DNA of 64,000 nucleotides, from positions 29,430 to 93,429 of the forward strand of contig NZ_UFQC01000026.1 in the NCBI RefSeq assembly GCF_900496975.1. Reading direction: 5' to 3'. Made by a program: the position numbers and the translations under genes. Positions 40,864 through 51,013 of the stretch are shown one piece after another; position 1 is the stretch's first letter, and each line of letters starts with the position of its first letter. Source of the DNA: Achromobacter veterisilvae (GTDB lineage: Bacteria > Pseudomonadota > Gammaproteobacteria > Burkholderiales > Burkholderiaceae_B). The notes below the pieces were generated by a model, which was given only the letters and a program-made list of their open reading frames with translations, was not told the origin of the DNA and ran no database searches.

Positions 40864-41634
40864 TCAATCGGACTCGAACAGCGTGGTACCGGCGTGCCAG
40901 CGCCGCAGCGCCTCCACCGTAACCCAGCGCTGCTCCATGGCGGCCACGCCGCAGGGCAGCAGCTGGTCCACGTCGCCCAGGTGCGGCAGCACGAGCAAGG
41001 CGTCGTCGAAGCGGTGGTCGGCCGTGTGCACGGTGGGCGTGACCACGGTCTGCAGCCCGGCGGCGGTGGCGGCGCGCAGGCCGTTGGCAGAGTCCTCGAA
41101 GGCCAGGCAGGCGCTGGCCGGCAGCCCCAGCGTGGTCAGCACTTGCTGGTACACCAGCGGGTCGGGCTTCTTGCGCGGCGCGGTGGACGCGTCGCCGATG
41201 GCGGCGAAGTGGCGTTTCCAGTCGGGCCCCAGCGTGGTGCGCAGCAGGGCCTCGATGTTGGCCGGCGTGGTGGTGGTGGCGATCGCGAGGCGCAGGCCGC
41301 TGGCCTGCGCCTCGCGTAGAAGGCGCAGCACGCCCGGGCGCAGCGCGAGCTGGCCGCCGCTCACACGGCTTTCATAGATGCGCGTCTTGATGGCGTGCAC
41401 CTGCTCGATGGCGGCCTGCGCCGCCTTGCCACCAGCCACGTCAGGCTCGACCATGCGCCAGTAGTGGGCGATGCGCTCCTTGCCGCCCGAGACCTGCAGG
41501 AGGCGGATATAGATGGCGTCGTCCCAGTGCCAGCCCAGGCGTACTTCGGCGAAGGCGTCATTGAAGGCGGCGCGATGCGCGGCCTCGGTGTCGGCCAGCG
41601 TGCCGTCCACGTCGAAGATGAGGGCTTCAAGCAT
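40864..41634 (-). CDS. cbbY: CbbY, xylulose-1,5-bisphosphate phosphatase
   Basis: The 256-residue HAD phosphatase ([20 protein letters not shown]) clears the misfire product xylulose-1,5-bisphosphate, a RuBisCO inhibitor. Later motifs are [27 protein letters not shown] and [18 protein letters not shown]. The start overlaps the end of cbbX. The longer open frame upstream is not coding. Confidence 0.92.
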   Translation of the reverse strand: MLEALIFDVDGTLADTEAAHRAAFNDAFAEVRLGWHWDDAIYIRLLQVSGGKERIAHYWRMVEPDVAGGKAAQAAIEQVHAIKTRIYESRVSGGQLALRPGVLRLLREAQASGLRLAIATTTTPANIEALLRTTLGPDWKRHFAAIGDASTAPRKKPDPLVYQQVLTTLGLPASACLAFEDSANGLRAATAAGLQTVVTPTVHTADHRFDDALLVLPHLGDVDQLLPCGVAAMEQRWVTVEALRRWHAGTTLFESD

Positions 41635-42625
41635 GCGCGGCCCCTTCCGCGTCGCTGAACAGACGGCTGGCCAAGATATCGGGCGCCTGCAGCGTGGTGA
41701 GTTCTTCGGCCGTGAGCTCGCGCTGCGGCTGCGCGAACAGGCGGCTGGCCTGGCGCAGTCGCGCGCGGTCCAGCGCGTTGCGCACGCTGCGCGCATTCGC
41801 GAAGTGCGGCTGTTGCAGGCGCAGGCCGAGGTAACGCTCGAAGGCCTCGTCTGCCTCGGGGCTGAAGCGGTAGTTCTGCTCGGCCAGCATCTGCCGCGAG
41901 ATCTGCATCAGCTCGTCGACCGAGTAGTCCGAGAATTCCAGGTGGTGGGCGATGCGCGAGCGCATGCCGGGGTTGGACTGGAAGAAGGTGTTCATGCGGT
42001 CGGCGTAGCCCGCGAGGATCACCACCAGGTCGTCGCGGTGATTCTCCATCACCTGCAGCAGGATCTCGATCGCTTCCTGGCCGTAGTCGCGCTCGTTCTC
42101 GGGCCGGTAGAGGTAGTAGGCCTCGTCGATGAACAGCACGCCGCCCATGGCCCGCTTGAGCACCTCGCGCGTCTTGGGCGCGGTGTGGCCGATGTACTGG
42201 CCCACGAGGTCGTCGCGCGTGACGGCCACCAGGTGGCCCTTGCGCACATAGCCCAGGCGGTGAAGGATCTGCGCCATGCGCAGCGCCACCGTGGTCTTGC
42301 CGGTGCCAGGGTTGCCCGAGAAACACATGTGCAGACTGGGCGGCTGCGAAGGCAGTCCCAGCCCGGTGCGCAGCCTGTCGATGACCAGCAGCGCGGCGAT
42401 GTCGCGCACGCGCGCCTTGATGGGGGCCAGACCCACGAGCTCGTCGTCCAGCTCCTGCAGCACGGCCTCGACCTGCGTGTCGGCCAGCACCGCACCGACG
42501 GAGCGCGGCAGGGCGGGCGGTGCGGCCACCAGCGTCGCCGCCGTGGTCACGGCGGCATCGGCGGACGGCGGCGGCGTGCTACCGGGAATGAGGTACGACA
42601 TGGCGGCGTGCTCCCTGGTGCTCAC
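41627..42625 (-). CDS. cbbX: CbbX, red-type RuBisCO activase
   Basis: The AAA+ protein frees RuBisCO from bound inhibitors by pulling on the CbbL C-terminus. It has Walker [19 protein letters not shown], Walker [13 protein letters not shown], and the RuBP-linked region [20 protein letters not shown]. The 332-residue form starts at 42625 and overlaps the cbbS stop. An internal ATG at 42601 is an alternative. Confidence 0.95.
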   Translation of the reverse strand: MSTREHAAMSYLIPGSTPPPSADAAVTTAATLVAAPPALPRSVGAVLADTQVEAVLQELDDELVGLAPIKARVRDIAALLVIDRLRTGLGLPSQPPSLHMCFSGNPGTGKTTVALRMAQILHRLGYVRKGHLVAVTRDDLVGQYIGHTAPKTREVLKRAMGGVLFIDEAYYLYRPENERDYGQEAIEILLQVMENHRDDLVVILAGYADRMNTFFQSNPGMRSRIAHHLEFSDYSVDELMQISRQMLAEQNYRFSPEADEAFERYLGLRLQQPHFANARSVRNALDRARLRQASRLFAQPQRELTAEELTTLQAPDILASRLFSDAEGAAHA

Positions 42626-43071
42626 GCGGCCGTGTCGCGGTAGCGCTCGCCCTCGGGACGGTCGGCGCCGTAGCCGCGCGTGGTGTAGCGCAGGCTGCGG
42701 CCGTTGACCTCCTGGCGCTCCAGCATGAAGCCGGGCTCGTGGGCCGGGCGGTTGACGATGAAGCTCATGGCGATGGTCTCTACATTGCGCGTCGAGTCGA
42801 AGGCCATCATGCGGATGTAGTGGCGCGGAAAAGCCTTGCGGCAGGCCTGCAACTCCTGCAGCACGCCGGCCGCGTCGTGCAGGTCGAACATCGGGTTGCC
42901 GTACATCGACCAGTAGGTGTTGCGCGGGTGCGGGTCGTCGGTGTACTCCACGCTCCAGGCGTAGCCTTTGCGCAGGCCGTACTCGATCTGCGCGGTGATC
43001 TCCTGGTCCGTCAGGTCGGGCAGGAAGCTGAACTGGCCTTGCGTGATGCGGCCGGTGGGGTTGGTCATCAT
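42622..43071 (-). CDS. cbbS: RuBisCO small subunit, red-type form IC
   Basis: The 149-residue protein has [20 protein letters not shown], a start typical of red-type small subunits, and a long C-terminal extension that forms a beta-hairpin in this class. The gene lies 27 bases after cbbL. Confidence 0.96.
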   Translation of the reverse strand: MMTNPTGRITQGQFSFLPDLTDQEITAQIEYGLRKGYAWSVEYTDDPHPRNTYWSMYGNPMFDLHDAAGVLQELQACRKAFPRHYIRMMAFDSTRNVETIAMSFIVNRPAHEPGFMLERQEVNGRSLRYTTRGYGADRPEGERYRDTAA

Positions 43072-43098
43072 GGTGTGCGGTCCTCGAAGTGAATGGGT

Positions 43099-44592
<1,494 letters not shown>

Positions 44593-44609
44593 CTAGGGGT
44601 GGAGATGAC

Positions 44610-44627
44610 TTTATATTTCCGTATAAA
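44610..44627. promoter_or_regulatory. cbbL-cbbR control region, palindrome 1
   Basis: TTTATA and TATAAA flank a six-base spacer about 42 bases upstream of the cbbL start. The AT-rich patch between two GC-rich genes is a likely CbbR binding site or promoter region. LysR boxes have the form T-N11-A, and several such pairs can be drawn here. Confidence 0.5.
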
Positions 44628-44644
44628 TAAAGTAAATTCACGAT

Positions 44645-44666
44645 TTCTTTAAAATAAATTAAAGAA
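44645..44666. promoter_or_regulatory. cbbL-cbbR control region, palindrome 2
   Basis: TTCTTTAA and TTAAAGAA form a perfect 8-base inverted repeat with a six-base spacer, ending seven bases before the cbbR ATG at 44674. The position fits autoregulation of cbbR, as is common in LysR systems. Confidence 0.5.
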
Positions 44667-44673
44667 TAACTTA

Positions 44674-45654
44674 ATGAAAAACGCCACCTTCCGGCAACTG
44701 CGTGTCTTCAGCGAAGTGGCGCGCCACCTCAGCTTTGCGCGCGCGGCGCAAGTGCTGCACCTCACCCCGCCGGCGGTGACCATGCAGGTCAAAGAACTGG
44801 AAAGGCACGTGGGCATGCCGCTCTTCGAGCGCCACGGGCGCAAGGTGGCGCTGACTACCGTGGGCGAGTACATGCTGGTCTATGCGAGGAAGGTGTTGGC
44901 CACGCTGAAGGACGCGGAAGACGCGGCCGCGCGGCTGCAGAAGCTAGAGACCGGCACGCTGGTGATCGGCATGGTGAGCACGGCCAAGTACTTTTTGCCG
45001 CACCTGCTGGCCGAGTTCTGGCGCGAGCACGGCCACATCGACATACGCCTGACCGTGAGCAACCGCGAACAGCTGGTGAAGATGCTGCACGCCAATGAGG
45101 TGGACATCGCCATCATGGGCCGCGCGCCCAAGGAACTGGCCACGCGCGCCGAGCCCTTCGCGGCGCACCCGCACGTGTTCGTGGCGCCGGTGGACCACCC
45201 ACTCGCGCACGCGGGGCACGTGCCCGCGGCGCTGCTGCGGGAATACGACTTCATCGTGCGCGAGCAGGGCTCGGGCACGCGCGCGGCGCTGGAGAAATTC
45301 CTGGCCGAGGAGCACGTGGAGCTGCGTGTGATCATGGAAATGGCCAGCAACGAAACCATCAAGCAAGCCGTGATGGCGGGTATGGGCCTGAGCTTCCTGT
45401 CGTTGCACACCATCGGCCTGGAGCTGAGCAACAAGCTGATGACCGTGCTGGACGTGGAGGGCGCGCCCGTGGTGCGCGCCTGGAACGTGGTGCACACACT
45501 GTCCAAACTGCTGTCACCGGTGGCGGAGGCGTTCCGCTACTTCGTGCTGGAGCGGGGGGAGGCGTATCTGGCGGCGAGTTTTCCTAGCCTCCAAGCTACC
45601 CAACTCACATCAGCACCCCTCATCGAGCGGGTTTACCGGTACCCTAAACCGTGA
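44674..45654 (+). CDS. cbbR: CbbR, LysR-type activator of the cbb operon
   Basis: The 326-residue regulator has the LysR helix-turn-helix (LRVFSEVARHLSFARAAQVL, TPPAVTMQVKELERHVGMPL) and an effector domain. It is divergent from cbbL, the standard position for CbbR. Effectors in relatives include phosphoenolpyruvate or NADPH; which one acts here is not visible. Confidence 0.94.
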   Translation: MKNATFRQLRVFSEVARHLSFARAAQVLHLTPPAVTMQVKELERHVGMPLFERHGRKVALTTVGEYMLVYARKVLATLKDAEDAAARLQKLETGTLVIGMVSTAKYFLPHLLAEFWREHGHIDIRLTVSNREQLVKMLHANEVDIAIMGRAPKELATRAEPFAAHPHVFVAPVDHPLAHAGHVPAALLREYDFIVREQGSGTRAALEKFLAEEHVELRVIMEMASNETIKQAVMAGMGLSFLSLHTIGLELSNKLMTVLDVEGAPVVRAWNVVHTLSKLLSPVAEAFRYFVLERGEAYLAASFPSLQATQLTSAPLIERVYRYPKP

Positions 45655-46184
45655 GGCGAGGCGGAATCTGCCTGCATCAAGGCGGAGAGGAAACAGGGAT
45701 GGATGGGTACGATCAACACATGTGAGCGTCCGCCAAAGCGTCCTAATGTCAGACAAGCCATTCGTTCGTCTCGGAATGGTCCGCGCATTTGGCCCGTCGT
45801 CGAGCCGCCAAGCGTTCCGTCAAGCTGTTCGGTGCCACCCCATGGTGCTGAAGAATGGCTTGAGCCGGATGCGAGTGACCCGCGCGTCCGGTTCTTAGGC
45901 GGCGGCGCAGCAATACGCCCCTGCTACCCGACGCGTGGCACCCCGGACGGAAAAGCAGACCGGCCCACATCGTGGGGCTTTGTCAAGGTGGTGTTCGAAC
46001 ACTGGCGCTTGCCCTGTAGCACCACGTAGCAGGGCGCATCTGTTGCAGGCCGACGCCGACTATCTGGCCGGGCCCGAGCAATACTGCTGGTGGCTCAAAG
46101 GTAGGCCGTGCACTTTCAGGAGTAACAACCAGGTCGCCTGAGCCCCATCTTGAGGCGGGCTTACCTGTAGAATCGAGTTTAATT
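45655..46184. other. gene-free junction of mobile debris
   Basis: Apart from the group II intron 3' end at 45862-45932, I see no gene in these 530 bases. The part before it (45655-45861) could be the decayed intron body but has no recognisable reverse transcriptase. The part after it (45933-46184) is unassigned. The stretch separates the autotrophy genes from an unrelated catabolic cluster. Confidence 0.45.
45862..45932 (+). ncRNA. 3' end of a group II intron (domains V-VI), remnant
   Basis: GAGCCGGATGCG...GCGTCCGGTTC (45862-45894) has the size and sequence of a group II intron domain V: the AGC triad at the start, the complementary GTT at the end and a 33-base hairpin. A second hairpin follows, ending in CTACCCGAC (about 45924-45932), the usual 3' end of bacterial introns. 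No intron-encoded protein is seen upstream, so only the 3' part remains or the intron is heavily deleted. Confidence 0.7.
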
Positions 46185-46196
46185 TCATTTTGGTGA
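46185..46196. promoter_or_regulatory. candidate IclR operator at the regulator gene
   Basis: TCATT-TT-GGTGA lies inside TAATTTCATTTT (46180-46191), four bases before the IclR start codon. The 12-base string TAATTTCATTTT recurs at 57625-57636 in front of the acyl-CoA operon, where the palindrome is perfect. This supports a shared operator, with binding near the start codon giving autorepression. Confidence 0.45.
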
Positions 46197-46200
46197 CTCG

Positions 46201-47007
46201 ATGAACACATCCGTTGATTCGTCCTCCGAAAAGCCAGGCATTCGCGAAGTGCGGGTGCTGTCGCGCGGGCTGACCATTCTCTCGGCGTTCGAGCCGAACA
46301 ACGACTGGTTGAGCAACTCCGAGATCGCGGCGCTTACCGGTCTGCCAAAGCCAACCGTATCGCGTCTTACCGCCAATCTGCTGGAGGCGGAGTACCTGCA
46401 ATACTCGGCCCAACGGGCCGCCTATCGCCTGGGCACGGCCGTGCTCGCCCTCGGGTTCATCGCGGCATCGCACCGCGACTTTGTCGTGCTCGCGCGGCCC
46501 CTGATGCAGCAATTCGCCGACCAGCACCAAGTCTCCGTCGTGCTCGCCTCTCCGGACGCAAGCTGCATGGTGTGCAACGAGGTCACGCATAGCCGGGACA
46601 TGATCTTCACTTTGCGGGTGCGTCCCGGTTCGCGTCTGCGCATCGACCGCTCGGCCCTGGGCCGGGCCTTGGTCGGGGCGATGGGCGATGCGGAACGCAC
46701 GGCGTTCCTGGAGAAACTTCGTGCGACTGACCCGCAAGCCTGGGAGCTCCTGAGCCGCGAAGTGCCGGCGGCGGTCTCGCAAATGGCGAGCGAAGGCTAT
46801 TGCATCGCGGCCGGCACCCTGGAGGCCGGCACCAATGGCGCCGCCTTGGTCGTGGACACCCCAGAAGGGCCGCACACCTATGCGCTAGGCTGCGCCGCGC
46901 CTTCGAACTCCCTGGAGTTGCCGCGGCTGAAGCAGGAGGTGATCCCGGATCTGCTCGCCCTCAAAGCCAGGCTCGAAGCCGAACTCGGCAACATGCAGGT
47001 GGAATAA
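46201..47007 (+). CDS. IclR-family regulator 1
   Basis: The 268-residue protein has an N-terminal winged helix (WLSNSEIAALTGLPKPTVSR) and an IclR effector domain (about 85-255; DASCMVCNEVTHSRD, RSALGRALVGAM). It is followed two bases later by a second IclR gene. It converges on the acyl-CoA operon and shares an operator-like motif with that operon's promoter, so it probably controls the operon in response to an acid or its CoA ester. Confidence 0.88.
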   Translation: MNTSVDSSSEKPGIREVRVLSRGLTILSAFEPNNDWLSNSEIAALTGLPKPTVSRLTANLLEAEYLQYSAQRAAYRLGTAVLALGFIAASHRDFVVLARPLMQQFADQHQVSVVLASPDASCMVCNEVTHSRDMIFTLRVRPGSRLRIDRSALGRALVGAMGDAERTAFLEKLRATDPQAWELLSREVPAAVSQMASEGYCIAAGTLEAGTNGAALVVDTPEGPHTYALGCAAPSNSLELPRLKQEVIPDLLALKARLEAELGNMQVE

Positions 47008-47009
47008 TT

Positions 47010-47795
47010 ATGGTACGGACTCGCCAATTGACACCGGGCGCGCCACGCGACTTCGCGCAGGTCGATTCGCTGCGCCGGGGCTTGGAGGTGCTGCGCCTGT
47101 TCGATCTGCGCCACCGCAAACTCACAATGGCGGACATCGGCCGCAAGCTCGGTCTGTCCCGCCCGACCACCGAAAAGCTCATCCAGTCGCTGCAGTCCCA
47201 GCATTTTTTGCAGGCCACGGGCGACAGCTACGAACCTCATATCGCCTGTCTGGCGCTGGGCCGGGCCGCCAAGAAAGGCCTGGCGGCTGGCCAAGTCGCC
47301 AGGCCGCTCATGCGCGAGCTGTCTCAGCGCTTCGGTGTCCATGTCACGCTGAGCACGCGCGACCGGCTGCATATGCTGGTGGTCGAGCACTGCGTTCCTG
47401 CGGGCAGGGTGCAGCTGGGCCTGACCACGGGCGCCCGTTTCCCTATGGTGGTCTCGGCCTCCGGCCGCGCCTATCTTTGGGGACAGCCGCAGGAGCAGCG
47501 CGATGAATTGCTCCGCAAAATCGAGGCCGACGCGCCATCCGGCGCATCCCGCCAGCTCGACGACGTCTACGCCGCGTTCCAGGAACTGGGGAAAACGGGT
47601 TGGTGCTACGTGGCCGCGCCCGTAGCCACGCACACCGCCTCCATCGCCACCCCGCTAAAGGCGGGTTCGAAGTTCGCCCTGGCCGCCATGGCCGTCAGCG
47701 TCCAAGTCACGGAGGCCGTGCTGCGCGGCCAAGTCGCGCCGGCGCTGCTTGCCATAGCTGAGCGCATCGCGCTCGCCACCGACGACGAGGATTAA
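47010..47795 (+). CDS. IclR-family regulator 2
   Basis: The 261-residue protein has a winged helix (TMADIGRKLGLSRPTTEKLI) and effector domain (about 80-250; LHMLVVEHCVPAGRVQLGL). It follows regulator 1 with a two-base gap, so the two are made together and may form a hetero-oligomer. Its stop overlaps the end of the convergent enoyl-CoA hydratase gene by four bases. Confidence 0.87.
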   Translation: MVRTRQLTPGAPRDFAQVDSLRRGLEVLRLFDLRHRKLTMADIGRKLGLSRPTTEKLIQSLQSQHFLQATGDSYEPHIACLALGRAAKKGLAAGQVARPLMRELSQRFGVHVTLSTRDRLHMLVVEHCVPAGRVQLGLTTGARFPMVVSASGRAYLWGQPQEQRDELLRKIEADAPSGASRQLDDVYAAFQELGKTGWCYVAAPVATHTASIATPLKAGSKFALAAMAVSVQVTEAVLRGQVAPALLAIAERIALATDDED

Positions 47796-48586
47796 CGAGA
47801 CTGCCTCAGGGTGCCGACCACGTCGCGCACCGCCCGCAGGTGTTCGTCCGAGGCATGCGCGATCGCTTGAAACGCAGCCACCACGTCCAGATGGGTCGCC
47901 AGCGAGTGCTGTTCAGCGTCCCGCAGCAAGCGCTTGTGCATGCGCAGCGCCGCGACGGGATGCCGCGCAATGCGCCCCGCCAGATCGGCGGTGCGCTTGG
48001 CCAGCGCATCGTCCGGCGTCACCTCCGACACCAGGCCGATGCGCCACGCCTCCCGTGCATCGATGGGCTCGGCCGTGAACGCCAGCTCCATAGCCTTGGA
48101 GCGGCCGACGAGCCGAGGCATCATCCAGGCTCCGCCATCGCCGGCCACAATGCCCAGACGGGCGAAGCTCACCGAGAAGCACGCGCTCTGCGCGGCGATC
48201 CGGATATCGCAGAAGCACGCCAGATCGCAGCCCACCCCATAAGCTGGGCCGTTCACCGCGGCGATGGTCGGGATATCGGCCTCGGCCAGCGCCGCCGGCA
48301 ATTGGTGCACGGTCTCGCGGTAACGCGCCTGCACCTCGGCAACATCCCCAGCCGAAAATCCTTTCCGTTCCGCCATCTGGCGCAGGTCTCCGCCCGCGCA
48401 GAAAGCCTTGCCCACTCCGGTGATGACCAGGACGCGGGCCGCCGGATCTGCGTTGGCCCGGCGCACATGGCTGGCCAGCTCCAGGAACTGCGAACCGTCA
48501 GAGAAGCGATTCAGCGTGCCGGGATGGCTGAGGGTGAGCGTGACGACGCCATCATCGTCGTCGCGCCGGACAAAAGCCGCAGCCAT
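47792..48586 (-). CDS. enoyl-CoA hydratase/isomerase family protein 1
   Basis: The 264-residue crotonase has the oxyanion-hole segments GVGKAFCAGGDLRQMAER and PAYGVGCDLACFCDIRIA. The catalytic-glutamate position of true hydratases is replaced by a GIVAGDGGAWMMPRLVG segment, so an isomerase or other reaction is possible. It is the last gene of the acyl-CoA operon, two bases after crotonase 2. Confidence 0.85.
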   Translation of the reverse strand: MAAAFVRRDDDDGVVTLTLSHPGTLNRFSDGSQFLELASHVRRANADPAARVLVITGVGKAFCAGGDLRQMAERKGFSAGDVAEVQARYRETVHQLPAALAEADIPTIAAVNGPAYGVGCDLACFCDIRIAAQSACFSVSFARLGIVAGDGGAWMMPRLVGRSKAMELAFTAEPIDAREAWRIGLVSEVTPDDALAKRTADLAGRIARHPVAALRMHKRLLRDAEQHSLATHLDVVAAFQAIAHASDEHLRAVRDVVGTLRQSR

Positions 48587-48588
48587 GG

Positions 48589-49377
48589 CTACGCCCCAAT
48601 CCAGCGCGGCGCCCGCTTCTCGACAAAGGCCTGAGGCCCCTCAATCGCGTCGGCACTGGAGTAGACTCGCTCATGATATTGGCAGGCCGCCTCCAGGCCG
48701 CGCTCGCAGCCCAGGTCCATGGCTGCCCTGATGCTCTTCTTGGCGGCCCAGACAGTAAGCGGCGCGTTGTCGGCGATGGTACGCGCAATCGCCTGGGCGC
48801 GCTCGCGCACCGCGTCGGCTGTGGCCTCGACATAGTTCACGAAACCCAACTGATAAAAGCGCTCAATGGGGTGCATCTCGCCGGTGAGCATGAGCTCCAT
48901 CATGAAGGGCTGCGGCAGCATCCACAACATGGGTACTCCCCAGGGCGATCCTCGTCCCACCTTCGCCTCGGAAATGCCGCCCAGGGTTCCCCGCAACCCG
49001 ACGCGGATATCGCTGTTGGCAGCCAGCACCATGCCGCCGGCCGTGAAATGGCCTGTCATGGCGGCGATGATAGGTTTGGGAACCCGGCGCATGCGCTGGT
49101 GGAACGGATCCCGCAACATCTGCAGCATGTCCTTGCCGGATTCCGCGCGCACCTGCGCGGCCTCCTTCAGGTCCATGCCGGCTGAGAACACGCCGCAGTC
49201 GGCGGAAGTCAGAATCACCACGCGCACGGCTTCGTCGCGTTCGACCTCCTCCCATAGATCCAGCAGGCGCTCGCAGATAGCGATGGACAACGCGTTGCGT
49301 TGAGCGGGGCGGTCTATGCAGATCGTGGCGATGCCGTCTTGCACGGAGTACAGAATAGGAGCGTCGGTTTTATTCAT
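48589..49377 (-). CDS. enoyl-CoA hydratase/isomerase family protein 2
   Basis: The 262-residue crotonase has SADCGVFSAGMDLKEAAQV and GHFTAGGMVLAANSDIRVG, with AKVGRGSPWGVPMLWMLPQP in the second active-site position. A GTG at 49395 would add six residues, and the ATG is preferred. It lies downstream of the receptor gene in the operon. The substrate is unknown. Confidence 0.85.
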   Translation of the reverse strand: MNKTDAPILYSVQDGIATICIDRPAQRNALSIAICERLLDLWEEVERDEAVRVVILTSADCGVFSAGMDLKEAAQVRAESGKDMLQMLRDPFHQRMRRVPKPIIAAMTGHFTAGGMVLAANSDIRVGLRGTLGGISEAKVGRGSPWGVPMLWMLPQPFMMELMLTGEMHPIERFYQLGFVNYVEATADAVRERAQAIARTIADNAPLTVWAAKKSIRAAMDLGCERGLEAACQYHERVYSSADAIEGPQAFVEKRAPRWIGA

Positions 49378-49451
49378 GATGCAGGGCGGACTCACAAGTC
49401 AATGAAAATCAGGAAGTACATGCCGCACGCAGACGGCGCGCGGCCCGCAAC

Positions 49452-50417
49452 TCATTCAGGCTTGATGCCTGCGGCCTGGGTCAGCTTGCCGTAGTGCGCG
49501 CTCTCCTCGGCGATGTATTTGCCGAAAGCCTTGGGTGCCATGGGCGGCAGCAGCTCATAGCCAGTGCCATCGATCAGCTTTCTGACCTCCGGTTGCTCGA
49601 GCGCGCCGGTAATTTCCCGGTTGAGCTTGTCGATGATCTCGGGCGGCGTTCCTTTGGGCGCGAACAAGCCGTTCCAGTTTCCGATCTCGAACCCCGGCAA
49701 CACTTCCTTCATGGCGGGTACCCCAGGAAGCTTCTCCGACCGGGCCGGCGTGATAGCCAGCGGCTTGAGCTTGCCCGAGGTCATATAGGCCAGACCGGTG
49801 GAGAAATCGATGAACATCATTTGCGTCTGACCGCCCAGCAGCTCGGACACGGCTTGGCCATAGGCCTTGTAAGGGATCTCCGAGATATCGGTATGCGTCA
49901 TCACGCGGAAGGTGCTCCCGGTGATGCGCGTGGTGCTGTTGGCATAGGGAAACGAGAGCTTCCCCGGGTTGGCCTTGGCGTAGTCAATGAGTTCAGCCAC
50001 CGAGTTCACCGGCACGGAGGGGTTGACGACGAGCGCGTGCGGCACCCCGCCGACGATGGCGACCGGCGCAAAATCCTTCAGGCCATCATAGGAGACATTT
50101 TTGAAAAAGTATTTGTTCGCCACCTGGGTGGTGTTGGTACCGAACAGCAAGGTATAGCCGTCCGGCTGTGAGCGGGCCACATACTCGCTGCCGATCATAC
50201 CGGTGGCGCCTGGACGATTCTGCACGATCAGCGGCTGCCCCAGTCGCTTGGACAGCGAGTCGGACAGCACACGGGCCACCGCGTCGGTGGGACTGCCCGC
50301 GGCAAACGGAACCACGACCGTAATAGGTTTCTCGGGAAAGGCGGAGGCAGGAGCTGCCACCGCGTCCTGGGCGCACACTGTTAACGCAAGCAACGCCGAA
50401 AGCAGGGAAAATTTCAT
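49452..50417 (-). CDS. Bug-family periplasmic solute receptor (TctC type)
   Basis: The 321-residue protein has a signal peptide (MKFSLLSALLALTVCAQDAVAA) and the Bug core (FPEKPITVVVPFAAGSPTDA, RPGATGMIGSEYVARSQPDG). An AGGAGA site precedes the ATG at 50417. Bug proteins bind carboxylic acids, so this one probably captures the acid that the operon degrades. No TctAB membrane partners are in the window, which is common for Bug genes in Bordetella-type genomes. Confidence 0.9.
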   Translation of the reverse strand: MKFSLLSALLALTVCAQDAVAAPASAFPEKPITVVVPFAAGSPTDAVARVLSDSLSKRLGQPLIVQNRPGATGMIGSEYVARSQPDGYTLLFGTNTTQVANKYFFKNVSYDGLKDFAPVAIVGGVPHALVVNPSVPVNSVAELIDYAKANPGKLSFPYANSTTRITGSTFRVMTHTDISEIPYKAYGQAVSELLGGQTQMMFIDFSTGLAYMTSGKLKPLAITPARSEKLPGVPAMKEVLPGFEIGNWNGLFAPKGTPPEIIDKLNREITGALEQPEVRKLIDGTGYELLPPMAPKAFGKYIAEESAHYGKLTQAAGIKPE

Positions 50418-50485
50418 TGATGTCTCCTTGAGTGAATCGGGGCCGTCTGCGCGTCCCTCGAGTAAAAATATCGTAAGATTCCGCA

Positions 50486-50974
50486 CTATGGACGGGTCTT
50501 GACCATGCGCAGGGGGTTATAGGTAAGCACCACTTCCCCACGCTGGTTGATCACCTGATTGGAGGTTCGCACCAAGCCGCGTTGCGGCTTGCTGGTCGCC
50601 CGAGCTTCGATCACTTCGCACTCGACATGGATCGTGTCGCCCGCATTAGTGGGCCGGTGGACCTTGATATCCGCCTCCATAAACGCCATGCCGGTGCGCT
50701 GCATCGTGCTCTGCATCAGTAGCCCTTCGGCCATGCAGAAGACGAGCGAGCCGGGAGCCGGACGCGAACCGATGATGGATTGCGAGGCGACGTACTCGAG
50801 GTTGGTGAACATTTCCTCCACCATGCCCACCGTCCCGATGAAAAGAGTGATGTCCGTCTCGGTAATCGTCCGGCCCAAGGTACGAAAGCGGTAGCCGGGC
50901 TCCACGTCGTCCCAGTAAAAGCCTAGGCCCAGCACCTCCAGCCCGTTCTCGTCCATGTTGATCGATCTGCGCAT
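50486..50974 (-). CDS. MaoC-like hydratase
   Basis: The 162-residue single hot-dog-fold protein has YWDDVEPGYRFRTLGRTITE followed by TDITLFIGTVGM, and later VHRPTNAGDTIHVECEVIEA. The usual DxxxxH catalytic motif is not intact (TDITLFIG), so activity is uncertain. It lies between the CoA transferase and the receptor gene. It is probably a hydratase for a branched enoyl-CoA, judged by context. Confidence 0.82.
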   Translation of the reverse strand: MRRSINMDENGLEVLGLGFYWDDVEPGYRFRTLGRTITETDITLFIGTVGMVEEMFTNLEYVASQSIIGSRPAPGSLVFCMAEGLLMQSTMQRTGMAFMEADIKVHRPTNAGDTIHVECEVIEARATSKPQRGLVRTSNQVINQRGEVVLTYNPLRMVKTRP

Positions 50975-51013
50975 ACTGTCTTCTCCTGGTTGTCTGCTTA
51001 TCTTGATGTTCGG

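Noticed and set aside
40826..40867. Upstream TTG start for cbbE
   Set aside because: The added 14 residues are not family-like. The internal ATG begins at the conserved N-terminus.
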